Below, in pieces: positions 6,822 to 14,196 of a stretch of DNA of 20,735 nt (positions are counted from its first letter, which is position 1; the number at the start of each line of letters is the position of its first letter). The stretch is from contig CAVGXR010000015.1 in NCBI GenBank assembly GCA_963633225.1, forward strand, positions 1 to 20,735. Reading direction: 5' to 3'. The notes under the pieces are model-generated. The model was not told the origin of the DNA. It saw only the letters and a program-made list of their open reading frames with translations, and did no database searches. The translations under genes were made by a program, and so were the position numbers. The stretch is from F23-B02 sp963633225 (GTDB lineage: Bacteria; Bacillota; Clostridia; Oscillospirales; Oscillospiraceae).

Positions 6822-6936
6822 GGAAGTAAAAGCCAAAAACAGACTTTTGACTAAAAAAGACCGAAATGCTTACATGCAGGCAATAATGTATGTAACTAAA
6901 TAAAAAAACGGCTTTACAAAGGCCAATTGAGCCAAA

Positions 6937-6976
6937 AAAAGATCTCGGCAATACTTTGAGTATTACCGAGATCTTT
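6937..6976 (-). terminator. Intrinsic terminator of the Ser-Asp-repeat protein gene
   Basis: A long stem (AAAGATCTCGG and AATACT, against AGTATT and CCGAGATCTTT, one internal mismatch, 3-nt loop) followed on the minus strand by a seven-T run. It lies about 105 nt past the stop at 7081. Confidence 0.85.
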
Positions 6977-7080
6977 TGCGTAGTATGGGCGGAAAGGAGC
7001 CGCTCAAAACCGTGTGTTTTCTTATCTCATCCGGCCTGAAGCCGTATTGCTGTCCGAAATGGTCCGGCTCTGCCCTGATA
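6977..7080 (-). other. 3' untranslated stretch of the surface-protein gene
   Basis: Gene-free 104 nt between the stop codon and terminator. One minus-strand frame stays open through it (reading AEPDHFGQQYGFRPDEIRK...), but no start or ribosome binding site supports it. Nothing else is seen. Together with 6736-6936 (promoter and leader of the SCP-2-like gene) this accounts for the 345-nt gap. Confidence 0.5.
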
Positions 7081-9573
7081 TTAATTTTTGGACATCCAGC
7101 TGATGAGGCTCTTGGCAAGCTTCATGCCGGTCTTTAGAGCGGAGGTGCCGAGCTTGGATGCCGCGTCCTTCACGCCGTCCTCGACCTTCGTGATGAACTC
7201 CTCCGCCTTGTCCGCGATGTGGTTGTCGGTGTCGATCTTATCGGCAAGATCGTTGAGCCCCTGCTGTACCTTGCCGAGAGCTTCGCTGTTTGAGGTGTCG
7301 ATGCTGCTTGCAATGCCCTTGATGGTCGCCTGTACGGCCAGCGCTGCGTTTGTCCTTGCGCTTGTCGATACGCTGTAGAAGGTCCAGTTCTCGTCGATAA
7401 CGCCGGTCACGACGCTCTTGGAGTCCTTCATAACCTTGTTTGCGAATATCATCATATTCTGTGCCGTGCGGCCATAGGAGTAGAGATATTCCGTCAGAGC
7501 CGCCGCAAGCTCCTCCTGAGAGTCGTAGACCAGTCTGCCGCCCATGTACCAGTAGATATAGTAGCTCTGGTACGCGATGGCTGCGGCTGTCACGTCACTG
7601 TCATTGTTGAGCATGTCCTGAATGAAGCTGTTAAGCTTTCCGCCCGTTATATTGTCAAGAATGCCGTCTGCAGTCTTTGCAAGATCAAACTCTCTGAGAT
7701 AGGTGTAGCAGTCCTCGGCGTAGTAGGGGAGGACAATGCCGCAGTTGCCGACGTTTGCAAAGCACCACTTGCTTATATCCTGACCGGTGGTATCCCAGTT
7801 AAGCTGCACGGTGTAGAACAGCGGGCTGCGCACATAGCCGTAGGGAGCTTCGGACTGGAACAGAATGTAGTTGCCCGACGGCATCTTCGGCGTGAGTATC
7901 GCGTGCGAGGGGAGCATGTCTATAACGTCTGCATACTCGCTTGCCTTGTCCTTGAGAAGATCCTTGGCATACTGCATCACGTTGTCGTTCTGCAGCACGG
8001 GATAGATCCAGTCGTTTATAAATTCGGCAAAATCTTTGGCGTGCTCGGTGGAATAATCCAGACCCTTCTGGAGCAGATATTTTGCCGCTATGATCGTGAA
8101 ATTGACGAGCGCCTCGGTGCTCTTGTTTTCAAAAACGCCGTTGAGCAGCTCTGCATCCTGAATCTCGTCAATGACGACGTTGCCGAGCTTGAGGAGTATC
8201 TGCATCGACCAGACGAGCGTCACGTTGCTGTCCTCGGTGAAGCGGACTACGCCGTTTTCATCGGCTGTTGCAAGCAGTATCGCGGGCACATGGATATACG
8301 GCTCGTCGTTGAGAAAGTCGGTGATCGGCTCCTTTGCCGAAGCCTCGACCAGCGCCCAGTATGTGCCCAGAAGCTTGCGTGCGTTCTCCTTGTTGATGCT
8401 TATCTGCTGATTTTCGCTGTCCCATTCGAGCAGCTGCTTGTTGAGGATGCTCAGCTCGTTCCATGTAAAGCCGTCGGAGCCGATCTTCTCCATTGCGTTG
8501 GTGAAGGTGTTTTCACCCATAACGGCAGCGGCCTTGACGATCCTTTCGACCTCGTCGCGGTTTACGAGCACAAACTCGGCGCCGGGCACGGCCTGACCGC
8601 CGTAGTTTGCGGAGGTGAAGCTTATGCCGGGATCCTCAGCCTTGAAGAATATACCGGGCATGCTGAGCTTTACCGATGCAATTTCCACTCCAAAAATCTT
8701 TGCACTGCAGCTGCCGACAAGCTTGTCATATCCGACATAGTTTATATTGCTGGTTATGAAATTCTCCGATGCATTGCCTACATGAACCTCGCAGCTGCCG
8801 GTTTCAGGCTCCCAGAGCGTGTAGCCGTCGCCGTCGATCTTAGTGATCTTTAGAGTGTAGTCACCCGACGGAACATTTTTTGCACCGTATATTCTGTAAA
8901 ATTCACCGTAGGTTTCGGTGTCGTCCAGCAGCCACTCAAACAGGGACTGGATAGGATTGCTGATCCACTCAAGCAATTTGGCAATACCGCCTGCTTCAAC
9001 TTTGAATGAGCTTATGAATGCTGCTTTGGTTGAGGCTGAGGTCTGCTCCGTGAGCGGATAAGTCAGTCCTTCGCTGTTTTCAAGATACATCTCGACCTTG
9101 GGCAGCTTTTCATTTCCAAGCCAGCCTTTAAGCTCGCTTTTAAGAGCGTCTGCAAAGTTGTCAAGAGTATAATTATCCTTGCACACGAGATCGGAAATAC
9201 TCTTTCCGTATACCATCACGGCGACCTCTTCACTGCCTACGCTGCTGTCGCCGCTGTCGCTGCTGTCGCCGCTGTCGCCGCTGTCGCTGCTGTCGCCGCT
9301 GTCGCCGCTGTCGCTGCTGTCGCCGCTGTCGCCGCTGTCGCTGCTGTCGCCGCTGTCGCCGCTGTCGCTGCTGTCGCCGCTGTCGCCGCTGTCGCTGCTG
9401 TCGCCGCTGTCGCTGCTGTCGCCGCTGTCGCTGCTGTCGCTGCCTTCGCCGGTTGCTGCCTCCGCTTCATACGGGCTTTCGGATGCCGCAGTATCCTCGG
9501 CCAGCACCATGGCGGGGAAGAGCCCCACGATCATGACGATGACCAGCAGAATGCTTATGAGTTTTCTGTTCAT
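7081..9573 (-). CDS. Secreted Ser-Asp-repeat protein with a SpaA/prealbumin-like region
   Basis: An 830-aa exported protein. Residues 1-25 are a Sec signal peptide (MNRK, hydrophobic core, cleavage after VLA). Residues 45-111 are an uninterrupted Ser/Asp/Gly repeat (SDSGDSGDS-type units), like the SD linkers of staphylococcal Sdr/Clf proteins but at the N terminus. A prealbumin/SpaA-like signature is split across the middle: AVPGAEFVLVN (~325), then DENGVVRFTE (~440) and MPSGNYILFQSEAPYGY (~570). This suggests a pilin- or MSCRAMM-like fold with a large helical insertion. The C terminus is helical and ends WMSKN. There is no LPxTG motif, membrane anchor, SLH or choline-binding repeat, so attachment is unclear. 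AAAGGAG lies about 6 nt before the ATG. Function unknown; adhesion or matrix is a guess. Confidence 0.8.
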   Translation of the reverse strand: MNRKLISILLVIVMIVGLFPAMVLAEDTAASESPYEAEAATGEGSDSSDSGDSSDSGDSSDSGDSGDSSDSGDSGDSSDSGDSGDSSDSGDSGDSSDSGDSGDSSDSGDSSVGSEEVAVMVYGKSISDLVCKDNYTLDNFADALKSELKGWLGNEKLPKVEMYLENSEGLTYPLTEQTSASTKAAFISSFKVEAGGIAKLLEWISNPIQSLFEWLLDDTETYGEFYRIYGAKNVPSGDYTLKITKIDGDGYTLWEPETGSCEVHVGNASENFITSNINYVGYDKLVGSCSAKIFGVEIASVKLSMPGIFFKAEDPGISFTSANYGGQAVPGAEFVLVNRDEVERIVKAAAVMGENTFTNAMEKIGSDGFTWNELSILNKQLLEWDSENQQISINKENARKLLGTYWALVEASAKEPITDFLNDEPYIHVPAILLATADENGVVRFTEDSNVTLVWSMQILLKLGNVVIDEIQDAELLNGVFENKSTEALVNFTIIAAKYLLQKGLDYSTEHAKDFAEFINDWIYPVLQNDNVMQYAKDLLKDKASEYADVIDMLPSHAILTPKMPSGNYILFQSEAPYGYVRSPLFYTVQLNWDTTGQDISKWCFANVGNCGIVLPYYAEDCYTYLREFDLAKTADGILDNITGGKLNSFIQDMLNNDSDVTAAAIAYQSYYIYWYMGGRLVYDSQEELAAALTEYLYSYGRTAQNMMIFANKVMKDSKSVVTGVIDENWTFYSVSTSARTNAALAVQATIKGIASSIDTSNSEALGKVQQGLNDLADKIDTDNHIADKAEEFITKVEDGVKDAASKLGTSALKTGMKLAKSLISWMSKN
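9241..9441 (-). repeat. Minisatellite coding the Ser-Asp-Gly tract
   Basis: About 200 bp built only from the 9-bp units GGCGACAGC and AGCGACAGC on the coding strand, arranged mostly as a 27-bp higher-order period (9 residues, SDSGDSGDS). All serines use AGC, all aspartates GAC. The near-perfect DNA identity implies recent slippage and likely length variation. Open frames on the other strand here are shadows. Confidence 0.95.
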
Positions 9574-9616
9574 AGCTTTTCTCCTTTTCTGTTAATACCC
9601 CAAATTTATCTCAATT

Positions 9617-9645
9617 AATTTATACTATTCTCAAGCAATTGTCAA
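9617..9645 (-). promoter_or_regulatory. Promoter of the Ser-Asp-repeat protein gene
   Basis: Minus strand: consensus -35 TTGACA (9640-9645), 17-nt spacer, -10 TAAATT (9617-9622), with an overlapping TATAAA. A 44-nt leader to the start follows. Confidence 0.65.
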
Positions 9646-9678
9646 TAAAATCACGCAGATTTTTCGCAGAAAATATAG

Positions 9679-9714
9679 AAAAGGCTTATGCAGAAAAACC
9701 GCATAAGCCCTTTT
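9679..9714 (-). terminator. Intrinsic terminator of the IreB-family gene
   Basis: GGCTTATGC (9683-9691) pairs with GCATAAGCC (9701-9709), extended by an AAAA/TTTT pair through a bulge. It lies about 15-20 nt past the stop of the small gene at 9730. Confidence 0.8.
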
Positions 9715-9729
9715 GTCATTTCTAGGGAA

Positions 9730-9975
9730 TTAATTATCCTTCAGATAATTTGTCAGCAGCTCGTGCATGAGCTCGTCTCTGTCGATCCTGCATATAAGAC
9801 TTCTCGCATTGTTGTAGTTGGTGATGTACGTCGGATCCTCGGAAAGAATGTATCCGACAAGCTGGTTAATAGGATCATAGCCTTTAACCTTAAGCGAATT
9901 GTATACGGACGACAGGATCTCGCGCATCTCGGTCTTGCTGTCAACGACGGCAAATTTTCTCGTGATGTCTTCCAT
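9730..9975 (-). CDS. IreB family regulatory phosphoprotein (UPF0297)
   Basis: An 81-aa protein matching the IreB/YrzL family: the run VYNSLKVKGYDPINQLVGY, then LSEDPTYIT, NNAR and RDEL with a closing YLK. In Enterococcus IreB is a small substrate of the Ser/Thr kinase IreK and dampens cephalosporin resistance; other members are less studied. The ATG at 9975 has GGAG 8 nt upstream; a GTG at 9984 would overlap that site and is rejected. In many Firmicutes this gene lies between alaS and ruvX, but here it stands alone between its own promoter and terminator, next to pheT. Confidence 0.9.
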   Translation of the reverse strand: MEDITRKFAVVDSKTEMREILSSVYNSLKVKGYDPINQLVGYILSEDPTYITNYNNARSLICRIDRDELMHELLTNYLKDN

Positions 9976-10011
9976 AATTATCACTCCTCGGTCAAAAAAT
10001 ATCTTGCTGAT

Positions 10012-10040
10012 ATTATAACCAGTTTATTCTCGCTTGTAAA
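10012..10040 (-). promoter_or_regulatory. Promoter of the IreB-family gene
   Basis: Minus strand: -35 TTTACA (10035-10040), exact 17-nt spacer, consensus -10 TATAAT (10012-10017). I see no good terminator for pheT in the 45 nt before it, so some read-through is possible. Confidence 0.75.
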
Positions 10041-10086
10041 GCTAATATGCGTGAAAAGCTGCAAATAAAGCTCGAAAAGTGATATC

Positions 10087-12789
10087 TTAACGCATTACAG
10101 CGCCGAAATCGCGCTCAAGAGCCTCGAGAACTGCCTTCATCGTCTCCTCGGCGTGCTCGTCGGTGAGGGTCTGATCGTCGGCTCTCAGGGTCAGGGAGAA
10201 GGCTACAGATTTCATGCCGCTTGCAATGTGCGAGCCGGTGTAGATATCAAACAGTGCGCAGCCCTTGAGATACTTGCCTCCGGCCTTCGTGATGCAGTCG
10301 ATGAGCTTTGCAACGGGTATGGTCCTGTCGCACACAACGGCGATATCACGAGTGACGGCGGGGAACTTGGGCAGCGGCTTGTACACGGGATCGGGGCCGC
10401 AGCAGCCCAGAAGCTTTTCGAGCGAAAGCTCGGCGCAGTAGAGCTCTGCGTCAACGCCGTAGTTTGCTGCGACAAGCGGGTGGATCTGGCCGAATACACC
10501 GATGCACTCGTCTCCCGCCCAGACTGCCGCACAGCGGCCGGGATGGTAGGAGGGATTATCGCTGCACGCCTCATAGCGCACATCCGCTGCACGCAGATCC
10601 TTCATGACGGCCTCGACAAGACCCTTGACGGTGAAGAAATTGACCTTTGCCCCGTATGTGCCGAGGGTGAGGTATTTCTTTTCTATCGCAAGTCCGTCCT
10701 TGCCGCCGAGGTGGTAGGTGCGGCCCAGCTCGTAGAGCCTGACCTCCTTGTTGCGGAAGTTGTAGTTGCGGGTGAGTATCTCGAGCATGGACGGCAGGGT
10801 GGTCGTGCGCATGATGGAGGTGTCCTCGCCCAGAGGATTGAGTATCTTAAAGCTCTCGCGCTCGGGAGAGTCTGCCGGCATACGGATCTTATCGTAGTAG
10901 GAGGGGGAGATGAAGGAGTAGGTGATTATCTCGTCATAGCCCGCCGCACGGCACAGTGCGCCCAGACGCTGCTCAAGAAGCTGCTCGTCGGAGTAGCCGC
11001 CGAGGGTGCTCTCGCCGGAAACGAGCGTGCAGGGGATGTTGTTGTAGCCGTAGAAGCGTGCGACCTCCTCGGCAAGGTCGGAGTAGTGGCCGACATCGCC
11101 TCTCCAAGAGGGAACGCTTATCGTCTCGCCGTCAACGCCGAACTGGAGACTGCGCAGAATGCTCTGCATCGTTTCGACCGAAACGTCGGTGCCAAGAAGC
11201 GCGTTTATCTTCTCGGGACGCAGTGCGAGCACCGTCTGCTCGGGAACGTAGTTTACGATATCTATAACGCCGTCAACGACCTCGCCCGCGCCGAGCAGCT
11301 CGACGAGCTCACAGGCTCTGTTGACTGCCGGAAGGGTGTTCATAGGATCAAGACCCTTTTCAAACTTTGCCGAGGCCTCGGTGCGCATACCCAGCGACAG
11401 TGCGCCCTTGCGGATGCAGGTGCCGTCGAAGTTTGCCGACTCGAACACGACATCGACCGTGTCGGAGACGATCTCGCTGTTTTCGCCGCCCATGATACCG
11501 GCAAGACCGACTGCGCGGGTGTCGTCGGCGATAACGAGAATATTGGGATTGAGCTTTCTGACGTTGCCGTCGAGCGTGGTGAGCTCCTCGCCCTCGCCGG
11601 CTCTGCGCACGATGATCCTGCCGCCCTTGACGTAGCGGTAGTCAAATGCGTGCATCGGCTGGCCGTACTCCATCATGACGTAGTTTGTTATATCAACGAT
11701 GTTGTTTATCGGCCTTACGCCCATTGCACGAAGCCTCTCGCGCATCCACTTCGGGGAGGGAGCGATCTTCACGTTGCGCACCATGCGTGCGGTGTACCTC
11801 GGGCAGAGGTCGGAGGCCGGAGTTTCGACTGAAAGAAGCTCGGTGAGAACGCCGCCGGCGCCGCCCTTGACCTCGGGCGTGTGCATTTTCAGCTCCTTGC
11901 CGAAGGTCGCCGCGGCCTCGCGTGCAAGACCGATGACCGAAAGGCAGTCGGGACGGTTGGGTGTTATCTCAAACTCTATGACGTGGTCGTCAGCACCGAT
12001 GACGGGCTTTATATCGTCGCCGGGCTTTATGCCGTCCTCATGCAGGATGAATATGCCGTCGGGTATGCAGTGGGGAAACTCCGCCTGCTGCGCGTGCAGA
12101 TCGTCGAGCGTACAGATGCTTTCTGACTTGGTGTTGTACGCGACGAGATCTCCGGCGTGGATGTTCTGGCACGCGGTCGTTACCGAAACTCCCTCGCAGC
12201 CGGTGCAGAGCTTGCATGTCCAGAGGTTTACTCCCACGTTCTCGACAGCCTTGACCTCAGCTGCGATAACGGGGCCGAACACCTTATCTCCGGCCTTGAT
12301 ATCCGCGGGGATCGAGGGCTTATCCTTATCCAGCGGGTGATAGTCGTTTAAAAGCGCAGCCGCAGCTATAACGGCGTAGGGGAAGTCGCGCTCGTCGAGC
12401 GACAGCTCCCTGAGCGAGCAGAGCATACCGTTTGACAGCACGCCTCTGAGCTTGCCCTTGCTTATCTTCTTGCCGCCCGGCAGCAGTGAATTGTGCAGCG
12501 CGGCGGGGACAAGATCGCCCTCGTGGATATTCCATGCGCCGGTCACTATCTGAACAGGCTCGGCCTGCCCTGCATCTATCTGGCAGACCCACATGTGGTC
12601 TGAGTCGGGATGCCTTTCCATGGAGAGGATACGGCCTACCAAAACATTCTTTATCTCAGCGCCCAGATCCTCATAGGTCTCGACCTTCGAGCCGGACAGG
12701 GTCATAGCTTCGGAAAACTCGCGGTCGTCTATATCGCTGACGGAAACGCCGTCAACAAACTCGTTGAGCCATTTTCTGCTTAAATTCAT
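10087..12789 (-). CDS. pheT: Phenylalanine--tRNA ligase beta subunit, enlarged by a second OB-like segment
   Basis: Beta chain of the (alpha beta)2 PheRS that charges tRNA-Phe. Order seen: N-terminal domain, tRNA-binding OB domain (~40-130, HPDSDHMWVCQIDAG ... NIHEGDLVPAAL ... GMLCSLREL), an extra ~100 residues, B3/4 editing region (~325-490), B5 domain (~515-585), catalytic-like core, and C-terminal FDX-ACB domain (~807-899, FPAVTRDIAVV). At 900 aa it is about 100 longer than the usual ~800. The excess (~137-240) contains NLWTCKLCTG and CQNIHAGDLVAY, which repeat the first OB motif, so it looks like an internal duplication. The ATG at 12789 has GGAGG 8-9 nt upstream; the extension to 12840 only overlaps pheS. 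The gene follows pheS by 16 nt. Confidence 0.96.
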   Translation of the reverse strand: MNLSRKWLNEFVDGVSVSDIDDREFSEAMTLSGSKVETYEDLGAEIKNVLVGRILSMERHPDSDHMWVCQIDAGQAEPVQIVTGAWNIHEGDLVPAALHNSLLPGGKKISKGKLRGVLSNGMLCSLRELSLDERDFPYAVIAAAALLNDYHPLDKDKPSIPADIKAGDKVFGPVIAAEVKAVENVGVNLWTCKLCTGCEGVSVTTACQNIHAGDLVAYNTKSESICTLDDLHAQQAEFPHCIPDGIFILHEDGIKPGDDIKPVIGADDHVIEFEITPNRPDCLSVIGLAREAAATFGKELKMHTPEVKGGAGGVLTELLSVETPASDLCPRYTARMVRNVKIAPSPKWMRERLRAMGVRPINNIVDITNYVMMEYGQPMHAFDYRYVKGGRIIVRRAGEGEELTTLDGNVRKLNPNILVIADDTRAVGLAGIMGGENSEIVSDTVDVVFESANFDGTCIRKGALSLGMRTEASAKFEKGLDPMNTLPAVNRACELVELLGAGEVVDGVIDIVNYVPEQTVLALRPEKINALLGTDVSVETMQSILRSLQFGVDGETISVPSWRGDVGHYSDLAEEVARFYGYNNIPCTLVSGESTLGGYSDEQLLEQRLGALCRAAGYDEIITYSFISPSYYDKIRMPADSPERESFKILNPLGEDTSIMRTTTLPSMLEILTRNYNFRNKEVRLYELGRTYHLGGKDGLAIEKKYLTLGTYGAKVNFFTVKGLVEAVMKDLRAADVRYEACSDNPSYHPGRCAAVWAGDECIGVFGQIHPLVAANYGVDAELYCAELSLEKLLGCCGPDPVYKPLPKFPAVTRDIAVVCDRTIPVAKLIDCITKAGGKYLKGCALFDIYTGSHIASGMKSVAFSLTLRADDQTLTDEHAEETMKAVLEALERDFGAVMR

Positions 12790-12805
12790 ATCATTTCTCC
12801 TCCCA

Positions 12806-13831
12806 TCAGAACTGTTCCAGGAAGCGGACGTCGTTTTCAAATATCAGACGCAGGTCGGATATCTTGAATCTGCGCATGGCAAGGCGCTCAAGGCCCATGC
12901 CGAATGCCCAGCCGGTGTATTCCTCGCTGTCTATCCCGCTCATTTCAAGAACCTTGGGATGGATCATGCCAGCGCCGAGCACCTCGATCCAGCCCTCGCC
13001 CTTGCAGGTGGGGCAGCCCTTGCCGCCGCACTTGTGGCACTGAACGTCCATCTCGCAGCTGGGCTCGGTGAAGGGGAAGTGGTGCGGTCTGAACCTCGTG
13101 ACGGTGCCCTCGCCGAAGAGCTCCTGCATGACGAGATTGAGCGTGCCCTTGAGGTCTGCCATGGTGACGTTTTTGTCTATGACCATGCCCTCGACCTGAT
13201 GGAACATCGGCGAGTGCGTCGCATCGACCTCATCCTTGCGGTAAACTCTGCCGGGGGCTACGATGCGGATGGGCAGCTTCATGGTCTCCATTGCGCGAAC
13301 CTGCATGGGGCTTGTCTGCGAGCGGAGCATCACGCGGCTGTCGGTGTCAAAATAAAAGGTGTCCGACCAGTCGCGGGAGGGGTGACCCTCATCGGCGTTG
13401 AGCTTATCGAAGTTATACGTTGCAAGCTCTACCTCGGGACCGTCGAGAACCGTAAAGCCCATACCGACGAAGATATCCTTTATCTCGTCAAGAGCCTTGT
13501 ACATCGGATGCTTGTGCCCGAGGCGAATATCCTCGCCGGGAACGGTGACATCGACCGTTTCAAGCTCAAGCCGCGCCTCAAGAGCGGCAGCCTCAAGCTT
13601 TTTGCGGGTCTGGTCAATTGCATCCTCAAGCTCTGCACGGATCTGGTTTGCAAGCTGCCCCATAACGGGGCGCTCCTCTGCCGAGAGCTTGCCCATCTGC
13701 TTGAGTATGGCGGTCAGCTCGCCCTTTTTGCCGAGATATTTAACTCTCAGCGCTTCAAGATTTTCGGGACTGTCAGCGTTGAGAATGGCTTTGACGGCAC
13801 TTTCTCTGAGCTGATTCATCAATGCTTTCAT
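12806..13831 (-). CDS. pheS: Phenylalanine--tRNA ligase alpha subunit
   Basis: The 341-aa catalytic chain of class II PheRS, normal in length. The N-terminal ~90 residues are the helical coiled-coil arm for tRNA binding (KALMNQLRESAVKAIL ... LRVKYLGKKGELTAILKQMG). The catalytic core shows motif 2 TRFRPHHFPFTEPSCEMD and the Phe-site region GWIEVLGAGMIHP, with motif 3 GMGLERLAM near the end. A cysteine cluster CHKCGGKGCPTC sits before GEGW, as in several clostridial homologues. The ATG at 13831 has AAGGAGAG about 7 nt upstream. It is first in its operon, under the T-box leader. Confidence 0.98.
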   Translation of the reverse strand: MKALMNQLRESAVKAILNADSPENLEALRVKYLGKKGELTAILKQMGKLSAEERPVMGQLANQIRAELEDAIDQTRKKLEAAALEARLELETVDVTVPGEDIRLGHKHPMYKALDEIKDIFVGMGFTVLDGPEVELATYNFDKLNADEGHPSRDWSDTFYFDTDSRVMLRSQTSPMQVRAMETMKLPIRIVAPGRVYRKDEVDATHSPMFHQVEGMVIDKNVTMADLKGTLNLVMQELFGEGTVTRFRPHHFPFTEPSCEMDVQCHKCGGKGCPTCKGEGWIEVLGAGMIHPKVLEMSGIDSEEYTGWAFGMGLERLAMRRFKISDLRLIFENDVRFLEQF

Positions 13832-13863
13832 CGTGTCTCTCCTTATCTATAGATCAAAAATAA

Positions 13864-13902
13864 ACAAAAAAATAGTCTTACGTCCGCACTGGGACGAAAG
13901 AC
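13864..13902 (-). terminator. T-box regulated terminator
   Basis: GTCTTTCGTCC pairs with GGACGTAAGAC (one mismatch, 6-nt loop), followed on the minus strand by TATTTTTTT. It competes with the antiterminator containing the T-box sequence. Confidence 0.92.
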
Positions 13903-14096
13903 CAAGCCTCCGCGGTACCACCCTTATTCGATGTTTATCGCACTCAAGTGGCTGTAACGGAGCCGCCGCCGGTGATTGGCCGGAGCTCACGGGCGAACCG
14001 AATATCCGCATCACGGGCGGCTTGCAGCCGGTGACCGCCGTTCTCTGAGTGATGCCGCAATATTATTTTCCCGATCGAAGCAATTTCATTATTACT
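13864..14096 (-). promoter_or_regulatory. T-box leader (tRNA-Phe sensing) of pheST
   Basis: Minus-strand leader with the conserved T-box AGGGTGGTACCGCGG (about 13909-13925), whose TGG pairs with the NCCA end of uncharged tRNA. A Stem I region carries a GCATCAC/GTGATGC helix (5' arm about 14045-14055) and a distal G+C-rich hairpin. Facing the AATAATATT side of the specifier loop is GGATATTCGG, where TTC (14000-14002) is the expected Phe codon; a second TTC at 13995-13997 is the alternative. Uncharged tRNA-Phe should stabilise the antiterminator and raise pheST expression. This leader fills the 365-nt gap between pheS and cytX. Confidence 0.97.
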
Positions 14097-14101
14097 ATAG
14101 T

Positions 14102-14130
14102 ATTAAAGCCTACATTCAAACAAATGTCAA
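14102..14130 (-). promoter_or_regulatory. Promoter of the pheST operon
   Basis: Minus strand: consensus -35 TTGACA (14125-14130), exact 17-nt spacer, -10 TTTAAT (14102-14107), just before the T-box Stem I. Confidence 0.75.
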
Positions 14131-14146
14131 GAGAAAATTTGAATAA

Positions 14147-14182
14147 AGTTCAGCGCACGCAGGGCAATTTCCCCGCGTGCGC
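14147..14182 (-). terminator. Hairpin at the end of the thiamin operon, possible terminator
   Basis: GCGCACGC (14153-14160) pairs with GCGTGCGC (14175-14182), with an inner GGG/CCC. Minus strand continues as TGAACTTTATT, a poor U-tract, so termination may be partial. Confidence 0.5.
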
Positions 14183-14196
14183 CGAGTCTGAATGCC

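Noticed and set aside
6977..7080. Possible coding 3' end reading AEPDHFGQQYGFRPDE after the surface-protein stop
   Set aside because: Codon use looks plausible, but there is no start, ribosome binding site or frame continuity to the upstream gene; a frameshift cannot be shown.
7903..8853. 316-codon plus-strand frame inside the Ser-Asp-repeat protein gene
   Set aside because: Antisense shadow; the sense frame has signal peptide, promoter and terminator.
9179..9595. Long plus-strand frame of Leu/Ser/Pro repeats and a minus-strand Ala/Thr repeat frame (9237-9470)
   Set aside because: Both are shadows of the Ser-Asp minisatellite in other frames; neither has a ribosome binding site.
10153..11832. 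559-codon plus-strand frame opposite pheT
   Set aside because: Antisense shadow of a well-conserved pheT; the product shows no family pattern and no start signal.
12764..13852. 362-codon plus-strand frame opposite pheS
   Set aside because: Antisense shadow of pheS with no family similarity.
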